This document shows, in pieces, positions 16,754 to 25,229 of a stretch of 64,000 bases of DNA. The stretch is from Jannaschia formosa (GTDB lineage: Bacteria > Pseudomonadota > Alphaproteobacteria > Rhodobacterales > Rhodobacteraceae). Below the pieces are notes generated by a model. It was not told the origin of the DNA. It saw nothing but the letters and a program-made list of their open reading frames with translations, and did not search any database. The stretch is taken from the NCBI RefSeq assembly GCF_003340555.1, contig NZ_QPLJ01000021.1:1-64000 (forward strand). The letters run 5' to 3'. The stretch's first letter is position 1; every line of letters starts with the position of its first letter. The position numbers were made by a program, and so were the translations under genes.

Positions 16754-18154
16754 TCACTCCACCGACAACTCGACCCGGTTGCGCCCGGCGCCCTTGGCCG
16801 CATAGAGCGCCCGGTCCGCAACCGAGAGCGCGTGCAGCGGCGCATCCTCGCGGTCCTGCAGCATCGTCACGCCGACCGACATCGTCACCGACAGCCGCGA
16901 CCCGTCGTCGAGCCGCACGTCCATCTCCTCGATGGTCTGACGCAGGCGCTCGGCCACGGTGCGGGTCTGGTCCAGCGTGCTGTCAGGCAGGACGGCGAGG
17001 AACTCCTCTCCGCCGAGGCGGCAGACCAGGTCCTCGGCGCGCAGCCTCTCCTTCAGGCGCATCGCGGCGCAGGCCAGGACGCGGTCGCCCGCGGGATGGC
17101 CGTGAGTGTCGTTGACCGCCTTGAAGTGGTCGATATCCATCAGCACCACGCCCGCGCAGATGCCCTGGGCGCGGCAGCGCGCGGCCACCCGGTCGAGATG
17201 GTGCATCCCGTAGCGGCGGTTGTGCAGCCCCGTCAGCGGGTCGATCACGGCCAGCCGCAACCCGGTCTCGAGCGTGTCGCGCATCCGGTCGGCGCGCTTC
17301 TTGCGCTGAAGCTGGGTACGGATGCGCATCGCCAGCTCGTCCGTCGGGCAGGGGCGATAGGCCACATCCGAGGCGCCGAGATCAAGCGCCGTCGCCGCCC
17401 GCTCGCTGTCATCGGCCTGCAGCACGACGATCAGCGCCGAATGGCGCGTCGCCTGGCGCGAGCGCAGCTCCGACATCAGGCGCAGGCCGGAATTGGCGGC
17501 GTCGAGATCGGCCTCGATCAGGAACAGGTCGGGCGCCGTTTCGCGGGTACAGGCCAGCGCGCTGTCGCGCTTGAGGATCGACACGCTCTCGCGGAACAGC
17601 GGCCGCAACTGGTCGCGCTGGCGCAGCAGCCAGGCGGTGTCGCCGCCCGCGATCAGCGCGATCCGCCCCGCCGGGGCCTGCCTCGCGGCATAGGGCGGCT
17701 GGCCCGGCGCGTCGGAGAAGCCGCCGCCCTCGGGCCCCACGCCGAGCAGGGCGCCCGACTGCTCGGCCACCACCCTCTCCTCTTCGCGGCTGCGCAGCAG
17801 CGACCGCACCCGGGCCAGCAGGGCCACGTCGCTGACGGGCTTGCACAGGAAGTCGTCCGCCCCGGCGGCCAGGCCGCGGATGCGCGCGGCGCGGTCGTCA
17901 CCCGCGGTGATCAGGATGACGGGGATCGCGGCGGTCTCGGGATCGGCCCGCAGCCGCTCGCAGGTCTCGGCGCCGCTCAGGCCCGGCATCATCATGTCCA
18001 TGACGACCAGGTCGACGCCCCCGGCCCGCGCCACCCGCAGCGCGGCCTCGCCCGAGTCCAGACACTCCACCTCGTAGCGGGCCGCGGACAGCTTGACCTT
18101 CATGACGATTCGATTCGTCGCAACGTCATCCACGATCAGAATGCGCCCGGCCAT
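16754..18154 (-). CDS. pleD: PleD-type response regulator diguanylate cyclase
   Basis: 466 residues. The receiver domain at the N-terminus has acidic residues D9-D10 and phospho-acceptor D53 (LVVMDMMMPG). A second receiver-like domain (about 155-285) lacks the acceptor Asp, as in PleD. The C-terminal GGDEF domain has an intact GGEEF at 381-385 and an I-site RAED (372-375) five residues upstream, so it can both make c-di-GMP and be feedback-inhibited. Start MAGRILIVDD was chosen; an ATG eight codons upstream is possible. It is divergent from the DUF3572 gene. Confidence 0.92.
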   Translation of the reverse strand: MAGRILIVDDVATNRIVMKVKLSAARYEVECLDSGEAALRVARAGGVDLVVMDMMMPGLSGAETCERLRADPETAAIPVILITAGDDRAARIRGLAAGADDFLCKPVSDVALLARVRSLLRSREEERVVAEQSGALLGVGPEGGGFSDAPGQPPYAARQAPAGRIALIAGGDTAWLLRQRDQLRPLFRESVSILKRDSALACTRETAPDLFLIEADLDAANSGLRLMSELRSRQATRHSALIVVLQADDSERAATALDLGASDVAYRPCPTDELAMRIRTQLQRKKRADRMRDTLETGLRLAVIDPLTGLHNRRYGMHHLDRVAARCRAQGICAGVVLMDIDHFKAVNDTHGHPAGDRVLACAAMRLKERLRAEDLVCRLGGEEFLAVLPDSTLDQTRTVAERLRQTIEEMDVRLDDGSRLSVTMSVGVTMLQDREDAPLHALSVADRALYAAKGAGRNRVELSVE

Positions 18155-18294
18155 GCTCTGCCCTTCTCGAACCTGCATCCGGTCCTCCCACCATGATGGC
18201 GGATTAACCGGCCTGTCAGAAGTGTTATGACCGCATAAAGGTTAACAAAGCGTTTCGGCTGCCCGGCCGGGCGACCCGAGGCAAGGAGCTTCCC

Positions 18295-18576
18295 GTGACG
18301 ATGACCCAGGACCGCGCCGAGATCGTCGCCCTGCACACCCTGGCCTGGCTGGTCCAGGCCGATCTTCTCGACGCGTTCCAGGGCGCCACCGGCGCCGACC
18401 GCGCGCAGATCGAGGCGGCCGCGGGCGATCCCGACTTCCTCGCGGCGGTGATGGATTTCGTCCTGAACTCCGATGCCTGGGTGCAGGGCGCCTGCGCGGC
18501 GCAGAACCTGCCCTACGACGGCTTCCTCGCCGCCCGCGCGGCGCTGCCGGGCGGCGAGCTGCCCCACTGGACCTGA
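18295..18576 (+). CDS. DUF3572 family protein
   Basis: 93 residues, all-helical and acidic, with ALHTLAWLVQADLLDAFQGA, FLAAVMDFVLNSDAWVQGAC and LPYDGFLAARAALPGG, the DUF3572 pattern. AAGGAG lies about seven bases before GTG 18295, which favours this start over the ATG two codons later. The pairing with pleD recurs in Rhodobacterales; the function is unknown. Confidence 0.8.
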   Translation: MTMTQDRAEIVALHTLAWLVQADLLDAFQGATGADRAQIEAAAGDPDFLAAVMDFVLNSDAWVQGACAAQNLPYDGFLAARAALPGGELPHWT

Positions 18577-18592
18577 CCGCCGCCCGATCCGA

Positions 18593-20434
18593 TCACTCCT
18601 CGATCCACCAGACATCCGGCTGAAAGCCGATCCAGTCGCCGTAGATCGGCAGCCGGTCCGCGGGATATTTCAGCGACGCGTCATGGGCGATCCAGCTCAC
18701 CGGGTTGTGCCAGATCGGGATGACGTAGCGCCCCGCCGTCAGCACCCGGTCGAGCGCGCGGATCGCGGCGACGTAGTCCTCCTGCGTGCCGGCAGTCAGC
18801 ATCGCGTCGATCATCGCCGCGAGGGCCGGGTCACCGGCGCCCATCAGGTTTCGCGTGCCCGGCGTCTCGACCCCGTCGGGGCCCCAATAGGCAAGCTGCT
18901 CGTTGCCGGGGCTCAGCGACAGGCCCCAGCTGTACCAGGTCATGTCAAAGTCGTAGTTGGTGATCCGCTCCTTGTACTGGGCGTCGTCGATGCGGGCGAC
19001 ATCGACCGCGATGCCCAGGCGCTTGAGCGCCTCGGTATAGATATCGACGATCGAATCGACCTCGGACGACCCCGACTGCAGCAGGATCTCGAAGCGGACG
19101 GGACCATCGGGGCCGGTCAGCACGCCGCCCTCGACGGTATAGCCCGCCTCCTCCAGCAGGGCCGTCGCGGTCCGGATGCCGCCGCGGTTGGCGGCACGCC
19201 CGTCGGTCTCGGGGAAGTCGTAGCCCTCCAGCGTGCCGGGCAGCAGATCGCCCTCGAAGGGCGCCAGCAGCTCGGCCACGCGACCCTCGGCCGGCCCGTC
19301 CTGCATCCCCAGCGGAGAGTTGTCGTAGTAGGAGGTGATCCGGGGCTGCCCGCCGCCGTTGATGACCCCGTCGATATACTCGAAGTTGAAGGCCTGGATC
19401 AGCGCCTCGCGGACGCGCCAGTCGCCGAAGGGCTCGCGCCGCGTGTTCATCACGAGGCCGGTCATGCCGGTCGGGCGCTGGTGCGGGATCTCCGACAGGA
19501 CGACCTCGCCCGACTGGACGGCGGGGAAGTCGTAGTTGCGCGCCCAGCTCGCCGCGTTGGTCTCGCGCATGGTCGACAGTTCGCCCGCCTTGAACGCCTC
19601 GAAATGGGCGGTGGCGTCGCCGAAGAACTCCATCCGGATGGTGTCGATATTGGCCTGTCCGCGCATGAAGGGCAGGTCAGCGCCCCAGTAGTCCTCGTCG
19701 CGGCTGAGCTCGACATAGCGGCCCGGATCGAAACCGCTGATGACGTAGGGCGCCGTCGTGACCGGGATCGTGTCGAGGCCCGAGCGGAAGAAGGCGCTTT
19801 CGTCCTCGGCCCATTGAGCCTTCTTCATGACGGGGCGCAGGCCGAGGATCATCAGCAGCTCCCGGTCGGGCGCGTCGACGGTGAACCGCACGCCGCGCTC
19901 GCCGACCTGCTCGATCCCGGTCACCTTCGAGAAGGCGGTGCGGTAGCGGCCATGCGCGCCTTCCTGGCCCAGGATGTTGAACGACCAGATGACGTCCTCG
20001 GGGGTGACCGGCGTGCCGTCCGAGAACCGCGCCTCGGGGTGAATCTGGAAGGTCACCTGGGTGTGGTCGTCCGACAGCTCCACCGACTCGGCCAGCAGGC
20101 CGTAGAGCGTGAAGGGCTCGTCATAGCTGCGCCCGAGCAGGGATTCGTAGGCGAGGAAGCGCAGCTGCCAGGGCGTGCGGCCCTGCAGGATGTGCGGGTT
20201 GAGGCTGTCGAAACTGCCGACCTGCCCGTCCGAGAAGGTGCCGCCCTTCGGCGCGTCCGGGTTCACATGGGGCAGATGCGTGTAACCGGGCGGCAGCGCC
20301 GGCTCACCGTAGAGCGCGACGCCGTGGCTGTCGGCCCGCGCGCCGGGCGCGGCCAGGGCCGCCATCATGGCGCCGAGCAAAGCCGCGCGACCGAGACGAT
20401 CTGTGGCGAGGGTCAAGAAACGGTTAACGGTCAT
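18593..20434 (-). CDS. Periplasmic oligopeptide-binding protein, YejA-like
   Basis: 613 residues with a signal peptide (RAALLGAMMAALAAPGARAD). It belongs to solute-binding family 5: DAPKGGTFSDGQVGSFDSLN, EPFTLYGLLAESVELSDD, RFSDGTPVTPEDVIWSFNIL and the C-terminal WHNPVSWIAHDA. The LNPHILQG and EALIQAFNFEYID blocks resemble YejA of the microcin C/peptide importer. No permease or ATPase genes are adjacent, so it is an orphan subunit here. Its stop lies 16 bases from the convergent DUF3572 gene. Confidence 0.88.
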   Translation of the reverse strand: MTVNRFLTLATDRLGRAALLGAMMAALAAPGARADSHGVALYGEPALPPGYTHLPHVNPDAPKGGTFSDGQVGSFDSLNPHILQGRTPWQLRFLAYESLLGRSYDEPFTLYGLLAESVELSDDHTQVTFQIHPEARFSDGTPVTPEDVIWSFNILGQEGAHGRYRTAFSKVTGIEQVGERGVRFTVDAPDRELLMILGLRPVMKKAQWAEDESAFFRSGLDTIPVTTAPYVISGFDPGRYVELSRDEDYWGADLPFMRGQANIDTIRMEFFGDATAHFEAFKAGELSTMRETNAASWARNYDFPAVQSGEVVLSEIPHQRPTGMTGLVMNTRREPFGDWRVREALIQAFNFEYIDGVINGGGQPRITSYYDNSPLGMQDGPAEGRVAELLAPFEGDLLPGTLEGYDFPETDGRAANRGGIRTATALLEEAGYTVEGGVLTGPDGPVRFEILLQSGSSEVDSIVDIYTEALKRLGIAVDVARIDDAQYKERITNYDFDMTWYSWGLSLSPGNEQLAYWGPDGVETPGTRNLMGAGDPALAAMIDAMLTAGTQEDYVAAIRALDRVLTAGRYVIPIWHNPVSWIAHDASLKYPADRLPIYGDWIGFQPDVWWIEE

Positions 20435-20512
20435 GGGGCCGATTGTCCTCCGGATGCCTGTATATTGGCGGGACCCTACCCTCCCCGGAATCCCGCCGCC
20501 AAAACTTTCTCT

Positions 20513-20540
20513 TTGCAGCCGTGACGTAAACGTCTATGAA
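20513..20540 (+). promoter_or_regulatory. Promoter-like sequence for the candidate sRNA
   Basis: TTGCAG (20513-20518) and TATGAA (20535-20540) are separated by 16 bases, resembling a sigma-70 -35/-10 pair. The start of transcription would fall near 20546, just before the two stem-loops. Confidence 0.4.
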
Positions 20541-20545
20541 TAGGG

Positions 20546-20622
20546 CACTGCTCGATAGGTTTCTTGCCTGTATGAAACCTGCCTCAATGACTTGACGCCC
20601 GCCTCGTGCGGGCGTTTTTTTT
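20546..20622 (+). ncRNA. Candidate small RNA with two stem-loops and intrinsic terminator
   Basis: The first stem is AGGTTTC (20557-20563) with GAAACCT (20574-20580) around a ten-base loop. After a linker comes CGCCCGC (20596-20602) with GCGGGCG (20608-20614), followed by eight T (20615-20622), a textbook intrinsic terminator. No ORF ends here on the plus strand, so the terminator must serve a short non-coding transcript or the promoter just upstream. Confidence 0.5.
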
Positions 20623-21036
20623 GCGTGCAGGCCATCGCCCCCGCCGAGACCGCGGGAAGGGGCGCGAAAAGGGGCCGGATCGGCCCCATGTCAAGTGCAT
20701 GCTTCGTTCCGTCAAGCCATTGATACAGAACAGGTGATAAGCGACCGTGACAACATGTCTCAGGCCCTTATACACACTTCACGAAAGATTGCAGCAGGTG
20801 ATTCGCCTTCGGCACGCAACGTCCCGATTTCGAGGCGATTTCTGACGCCGATCCGACGGACCCAGCCGAATCACCTTCGGGCCAACCGTCTGCTGCAACG
20901 GAAGTCTCCCCGAACGCCCTGCGCAGCTTAACAAGTGTGATCCGGCGCGACCGGCCTCGCCGCGACGCGGCGGTTCCCCTCGCCGGTCCGCCCGGTGTAG
21001 GAAACCGGGGACGCAGACAGGCCCCGGAGCGACCCC

Positions 21037-21822
21037 ATGACCGCCGACCCCGCCCTCAAGGGCAAGACCGCCATCGTGACCGGTTCCAACTCGGGAATCG
21101 GCCTCGGAATCGCCCGCAGCTTTGCCGCCGCCGGGCTGGACGTGGTGCTCAATTCCTTCACCGACAGCGAAGAGGACCACGCCCTCGCCGCCCGTCTCGC
21201 CGAGGAGACCGGCACGACGGTCCGCTACATCCAGGCCGACCTCTCGGACGGCGCGCAGGCCCGCAAGCTGATCGAGAGCGCGGGCGCCTGCGACGTGCTC
21301 GTGAACAACGCCGGCATCCAGCATGTCGCCGCGATCGACGAGTTCCCTGCGGCCAAATGGGACGCGATCATCGCGATCAACCTCAGCTCCGCCTTCCACA
21401 CCACCGCCGCCGCCCTGCCGATGATGCGCGCGGCGGGCTGGGGCCGGGTCATCAACATCGCCTCGGCCCACGGCCTGACCGCCTCGCCCTACAAGTCCGC
21501 CTATGTCGCCGCCAAGCACGGCATCGTCGGCATGACCAAGGTCGTGGCCCTGGAAACCGCGCAGGAGCCGATCACCGCCAACGCCATCTGCCCCGGCTAC
21601 GTGATGACCCCCCTGGTCGAGGCCCAGATCCCCGACACGATGCAGAAATACGGCGTCGACCGCGAGACCGCGATCCGTGAAGTGATGCTCACGCGCCAAC
21701 CCTCGAAGGAGTTCGCGACGACCGACCAGCTCGGCGGCACCGCGCTGTTCCTCTGCTCCGAACACGCCGCGCAGATCACCGGCACCACGATCAGCGTCGA
21801 CGGCGGCTGGACCGCGCTGTGA
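21037..21822 (+). CDS. bdhA: 3-hydroxybutyrate dehydrogenase
   Basis: 261-residue short-chain dehydrogenase. The NAD-binding motif is TGSNSGIG (15-22), with NNAG in the middle and the catalytic Y156-x3-K160. The stretch GIQHVAAIDEFPAAKWDAII, ANAICPGYVMTPLVEAQIPD and the final ISVDGGWTAL are typical of bacterial D-3-hydroxybutyrate dehydrogenases that feed polyhydroxybutyrate breakdown products into acetoacetate. Its stop overlaps the GTG start of the next gene (GTGA). Confidence 0.93.
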   Translation: MTADPALKGKTAIVTGSNSGIGLGIARSFAAAGLDVVLNSFTDSEEDHALAARLAEETGTTVRYIQADLSDGAQARKLIESAGACDVLVNNAGIQHVAAIDEFPAAKWDAIIAINLSSAFHTTAAALPMMRAAGWGRVINIASAHGLTASPYKSAYVAAKHGIVGMTKVVALETAQEPITANAICPGYVMTPLVEAQIPDTMQKYGVDRETAIREVMLTRQPSKEFATTDQLGGTALFLCSEHAAQITGTTISVDGGWTAL

Positions 21823-22097
21823 GCTCCGGCCGCACCTTCCGCGCCCGCGACATGAGCGGCTCGACCTTCGAGGAGGTGAATCTCTCGGGCGCGCAGCTGA
21901 CCGATGTCGACCTGTCGGGCGCGGCGCTGTCGAACGTGAACCTGGCCGCCGCCACGCTGGCCAATGTCAACCTGTCCGGCGCGCGGCTGGAGAACGTGAA
22001 CCTCTCGGGCGCGGTCCTGTCGAACGCCGTGCTCGACGGCGCGACGGTCGATGGCGTCCTTTTGTCGGAGCTGCTCGCCCGCTGGCGCGATGGCTGA
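21819..22097 (+). CDS. Pentapeptide-repeat protein
   Basis: 92 residues from GTG 21819, overlapping the bdhA stop by four bases. Most of the sequence is A(D/N)L-type repeats at five-residue spacing (VNLSGAQLTDVDLSGAALSN and onwards), which fold as a right-handed beta-helix. No function can be assigned. It overlaps the following patatin gene by eight bases, so the three genes form one translationally coupled operon. Confidence 0.85.
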   Translation: MSSGRTFRARDMSGSTFEEVNLSGAQLTDVDLSGAALSNVNLAAATLANVNLSGARLENVNLSGAVLSNAVLDGATVDGVLLSELLARWRDG

Positions 22098-23106
22098 GCG
22101 GCGGCGCATCAACCTGGCGCTTCAGGGCGGCGGCGCGCATGGCGCCTTCACCTGGGGTGTGCTCGACCGCCTGCTGGCCGACGACCGGCTGGAGATCGCG
22201 GGCATCAGCGGCACCTCCGCCGGCGCGCTGAACGGGGCGGCGGTCAAGTGCGGGCTGGCGCGCGGCTCGACCGACCTTGCGCGCGAGACGCTCGAAAAGG
22301 TCTGGACCCAGGTCGGCGCCATTACCGACGAACGCATCACCGGCTGGTTCGCGGCGCTGTCGCCGATGGCCGTCAGCCATGCGATCGAGCTGTCGCCCGG
22401 ATACCAGATGCTCGACCTGATAAACCGGGGCATCTCGCCCTATCTGCGCCCGGATCACGCCGAGGAGGCGCTGCGCCGCATCGTGAGCGGGCTGTCCTTC
22501 GAGGCGGTCTGCTCCGACCGGGGCCCGCAGTTCCACGTCTGCGCGACCAATGTGCGCACCGGAAAGATCAAGCTCTTCACCCGCGCAGAGATCACGCCGG
22601 ACGCGATCCTCGCCTCGGCCTGCCTGCCGACGATCTTCCCGGCGGTCCGGATCGGCGACGACCATTACTGGGACGGCGGCTATACGGGCAATCCGGCGCT
22701 GTTCCCGCTGTTCCACAAGGATCTGCCGCGCGACATCCTGATTGTGAACATCAACCCGCTGGAGCGGCCGGAGCTTCCGGTCACGGCGCGCGACATCCAG
22801 AACCGGATCAACGAGATCAGCTTCAACACCTCGCTTCTGCGCGAGCTGCGCGCCATCGAGTTCGTGCAGCGCCTCGTCCGCTCCGGCACGATCCCCGAAG
22901 GCGCGATGAAGGACGTGCTGGTCCACATGATCGCCGACGACGCGCTGATGCGGCAGCTGTCTGTCGCGACCAAGTCGGTGCCCAGCCCCGCCGTGCTCGA
23001 CGCGCTGCGCCGCGCCGGGACGGCCGCAGCCGGACGCTTCCTCGACCGCGACTTCGACGCGCTGGGCCAGCGCTCCAGCCTCGACCTGCAGGAGATGTTC
23101 GCCTGA
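22090..23106 (+). CDS. Patatin-like phospholipase
   Basis: 338 residues. The oxyanion loop GGGAHG is at 13-18, the nucleophile elbow GTSAG has S43, and the catalytic Asp lies in DGG at D195, so the Ser-Asp dyad is complete. Cytoplasmic or membrane-associated lipid acyl hydrolase. Placement after bdhA suggests a role at polyhydroxybutyrate granules or in lipid turnover; some patatins attack PHB, but that is inference. Confidence 0.9.
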   Translation: MAERRRINLALQGGGAHGAFTWGVLDRLLADDRLEIAGISGTSAGALNGAAVKCGLARGSTDLARETLEKVWTQVGAITDERITGWFAALSPMAVSHAIELSPGYQMLDLINRGISPYLRPDHAEEALRRIVSGLSFEAVCSDRGPQFHVCATNVRTGKIKLFTRAEITPDAILASACLPTIFPAVRIGDDHYWDGGYTGNPALFPLFHKDLPRDILIVNINPLERPELPVTARDIQNRINEISFNTSLLRELRAIEFVQRLVRSGTIPEGAMKDVLVHMIADDALMRQLSVATKSVPSPAVLDALRRAGTAAAGRFLDRDFDALGQRSSLDLQEMFA

Positions 23107-23173
23107 GCGCGTGCCGGAACCCCCGCCCCGCCGGGAACGTTCCCCCGGCAAACCCGACCGAGGAGACACGCAG

Positions 23174-23524
23174 ATGAGCCGCACAGACTTTCAGTCCGAC
23201 TGGACCCCGTTCCGGGACGCGATCCTCACCCGTTTTCCCGGGCTGAGCGAGACCGACCTCTCCGATGCCGACGGCTCCATCGCCGCCTTGTCGCAGCGGC
23301 TGGCGCGGGTCGAGGACGTCTCGCCCTCCGAGGCCGAGCAGTCGATCAACGAGTTCCTCGGCGGCCCGATGCCCGCCGACGCCCATGCCGCGCCCCAGCA
23401 CGACAACGCGGCGATGCAGGAGGCGAAGGACTACATCCCCGAAGGCGAGGACCCGCTGGCCGACGACCGCCGCTTCGGCGACGACCACATCGCCGACCGC
23501 CCCATGGGCAGGACCCGGTCGTGA
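23174..23524 (+). CDS. Hypothetical acidic protein
   Basis: 116 residues with AGGAGA before the ATG. The first part (SDWTPFRDAILTRFPGLSET, then SQRLARVEDVSPSEAEQSIN) resembles the helical start of CsbD-like stress proteins, but the match is weak. The C-terminal half is polar and low in hydrophobics, probably disordered. Its end overlaps the next gene start (GTGA). Confidence 0.6.
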   Translation: MSRTDFQSDWTPFRDAILTRFPGLSETDLSDADGSIAALSQRLARVEDVSPSEAEQSINEFLGGPMPADAHAAPQHDNAAMQEAKDYIPEGEDPLADDRRFGDDHIADRPMGRTRS

Positions 23525-23907
23525 AGGCGCTGGCACTCGCCGCCGCGCTGGCCCTGCCCGGCGCGGCCTCCGCCGACCACACCCGGCTCGAGGTCGAGTA
23601 TACGCCCGGCTACGCCTGGTTCCTCGGCCCCGGGACCCCGTCGCTCTCGGACGGCCGCATCCGCGTCGTCATCCTGCCCGGGCACGGCGCCGCCGCGATG
23701 ACGCTGAACCAGTTCGGCGCCTACCAGAACATCTACCGCCTCCGCCTCGGAGAATACGGGATGGACATGCCGCTGCCCCAGGCCGAGGCCCGCGCCCGCC
23801 ACGTCGCCTGGCACGCGGTGGTCGAGGCGGCCCGCAAGAACCGCGTCGACCAGATCGTGCTCGTCCCGCTGAAGCCGATGCCCCTGCGGGTCCTCGTCAG
23901 CCCGTAG
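23521..23907 (+). CDS. Hypothetical secreted protein
   Basis: 128 residues from GTG 23521. A signal peptide (MKALALAAALALPGAASADH) precedes a soluble domain with RIRVVILPGHGAAAMTLNQF, GAYQNIYRLRLGEYGMDMPL and RVDQIVLVPLKPMPL. No family recognised; periplasmic location inferred. Coupled to the preceding gene by a four-base overlap. Confidence 0.6.
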   Translation: MKALALAAALALPGAASADHTRLEVEYTPGYAWFLGPGTPSLSDGRIRVVILPGHGAAAMTLNQFGAYQNIYRLRLGEYGMDMPLPQAEARARHVAWHAVVEAARKNRVDQIVLVPLKPMPLRVLVSP

Positions 23908-23954
23908 GGCCCGCCCCTATCCCGGGGCGCCCCGTCGCCGGACGGACGCCCCGC

Positions 23955-24632
23955 TCAGCGCAGATGATCCATCACCAGCACACGGGTCGGCGCGGGCAGG
24001 CTCTCTGGCGTCAGCTCGGCATGCGGCCCGAAGGCGAAGTCGATCGCATCCTCCCGGAAATGCGGCAGGAAATCCGTGATCCACTGGATGTTCGCGGGCC
24101 TGTAGGCCAGCGTGCGGAAATGGATCGGGATGACGAGCCGGGGCCGCACCCGGTGGATCATGTGCATCAGGTCCGGCAGGCGGATCGTCGGCGGCCCTCC
24201 GGTCAGCGCGCAGAGCACGTCGACTCCCTCGAAGAAGGCGATCTGCTCCTCGTCGAGCGCATTGCCCACGTCGCCCATATGCGCGACCTCGATCCCGTCG
24301 AGCCGGAAGCGGTACATGGCGTTCTGGTTGGCGACGCCCCTCGGATGATGCTCCCACTCCTCGGCGGCGATGGCGCGCACGGGAAGGCCGCCGACATTGC
24401 CCTCGCCCTGCCCGTCGCCGGCGATGTCGAGCGCGTTGCAGCAGACCGGCCGGCCGCCGATCAGGTCCGAGCGGCAATGCGCGCTGTCGTCGTCCGACGA
24501 GGTGAGCACGACATCCGCCTGCTCGGTGATCTCCGGATAGCCGAGCACGTCGGGGGTATAGGGGTCGCAGATCACGGTGAGCTTGGCGCCCTCGAACCGC
24601 ATCGCCGCCTGCCCGAACCACGTCACCCGCAT
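23955..24632 (-). CDS. MBL-fold metallo-hydrolase with atypical metal motif
   Basis: 225 residues starting MRVTWFGQAAMRFEGAKLTV, the opening of the L-type (UPF0173-like) metallo-beta-lactamase fold. The usual HxHxDH loop reads TSSDDDSAHC, so the first two His ligands are absent. Later sites IEVAHMGDVG and LVIPIHFRTLAYRP keep the family layout. It may bind metal differently or have another role. Its start overlaps the stop of a 22-codon ORF (TGATG), which implies coupled translation. Confidence 0.75.
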   Translation of the reverse strand: MRVTWFGQAAMRFEGAKLTVICDPYTPDVLGYPEITEQADVVLTSSDDDSAHCRSDLIGGRPVCCNALDIAGDGQGEGNVGGLPVRAIAAEEWEHHPRGVANQNAMYRFRLDGIEVAHMGDVGNALDEEQIAFFEGVDVLCALTGGPPTIRLPDLMHMIHRVRPRLVIPIHFRTLAYRPANIQWITDFLPHFREDAIDFAFGPHAELTPESLPAPTRVLVMDHLR

Positions 24633-24700
24633 CAGTGGGCGGCCCGCGGCGCGGGCGTCGCGCCCGGCTCTGAGAAAAAGTCCTGAAAGTCGTCAATCAT
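24632..24700 (-). CDS. Short 22-residue ORF coupled to the MBL-fold gene
   Basis: ATG at 24700 with a good ribosome site (CAGGAGACGACG) encodes MIDDFQDFFSEPG and a short tail ending PRAAH. The TGA shares a base with the next ATG (TGATG). It is acidic and aromatic-rich at its start, with no hydrophobic segment. It could be a leader that controls translation of the hydrolase or a small peptide product; it does not match PqqA. Confidence 0.5.
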   Translation of the reverse strand: MIDDFQDFFSEPGATPAPRAAH

Positions 24701-24848
24701 CGTCGTCTCCTGGTTGAATGGAGCAACCCTAGCACGAGCGATCCTGAGCGAAAGCCGACAGCCCGGCGGCGGCGCGGGTCGCACCTTCCCCCGGGCGCCT
24801 TGACCCTGCGCGCCGCCCGTCCCACCCTCGCCCGGAGGAGGAGCCGTC

Positions 24849-25139
24849 ATGCCCAAAGCCTACTGGATCGCCCATGTGACCGTCACCGATCCGGACCCCT
24901 ACGCGCTCTATGCCAAGGGCGCGACCGAGGTCTTCGCCGCGCATGGGGCCCGCGTGCTGGCACGCGGCGGCCGCGTCGTCGGGCTGGAGGGCGAGAGCCG
25001 CCCGCGCAACGTCGTGATCGAGTTCGACAGCCTCGAGGCGGCGCAGGCCTGCTACGACTCCGCCGAGTACCAGGCGGCGCGCAAGCACCGGATCGGCGCC
25101 GGGGACGCGCAGATCATCCTGCTGGAAGGCGCGGACTGA
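24849..25139 (+). CDS. DUF1330 family protein
   Basis: 96 residues, MPKAYWIAHVTVTDPDPYAL followed by RGGRVVGLEGESRPRNVVIE and SAEYQAARKHRIGAG. This is the DUF1330 dimeric ferredoxin-like (alpha/beta barrel) family; its biochemical role is not established. GGAGGAG before the ATG is a strong ribosome site. A second member lies at 36754-37041. Confidence 0.88.
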   Translation: MPKAYWIAHVTVTDPDPYALYAKGATEVFAAHGARVLARGGRVVGLEGESRPRNVVIEFDSLEAAQACYDSAEYQAARKHRIGAGDAQIILLEGAD

Positions 25140-25229
25140 GGCGACGGACGTCCGACGCGGATCACCCGCTGGTCACCCCTGCGTCACCCGTGGCTTGCCG
25201 GCCCTCGCGGCGGGCGCTACGCCTTCGCA

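Larger units (their letters stand above)
20435..21036. other. Long intergenic region with candidate sRNA and no clear gene
   Basis: About 600 bases between the divergent peptide-binding gene and bdhA. It contains a promoter-like sequence and a candidate small RNA (20546-20622). The part from 20690 to 20935 has an open frame of 78 codons with no recognisable features; I do not call it. Confidence 0.5.

Noticed and set aside
20695-20931. 78-codon frame before bdhA
   Set aside because: No motif, no good ribosome site and shadow-like composition.
24632-24700. PQQ precursor peptide PqqA
   Set aside because: The conserved Glu-x3-Tyr pair of PqqA is absent from this 22-residue product.
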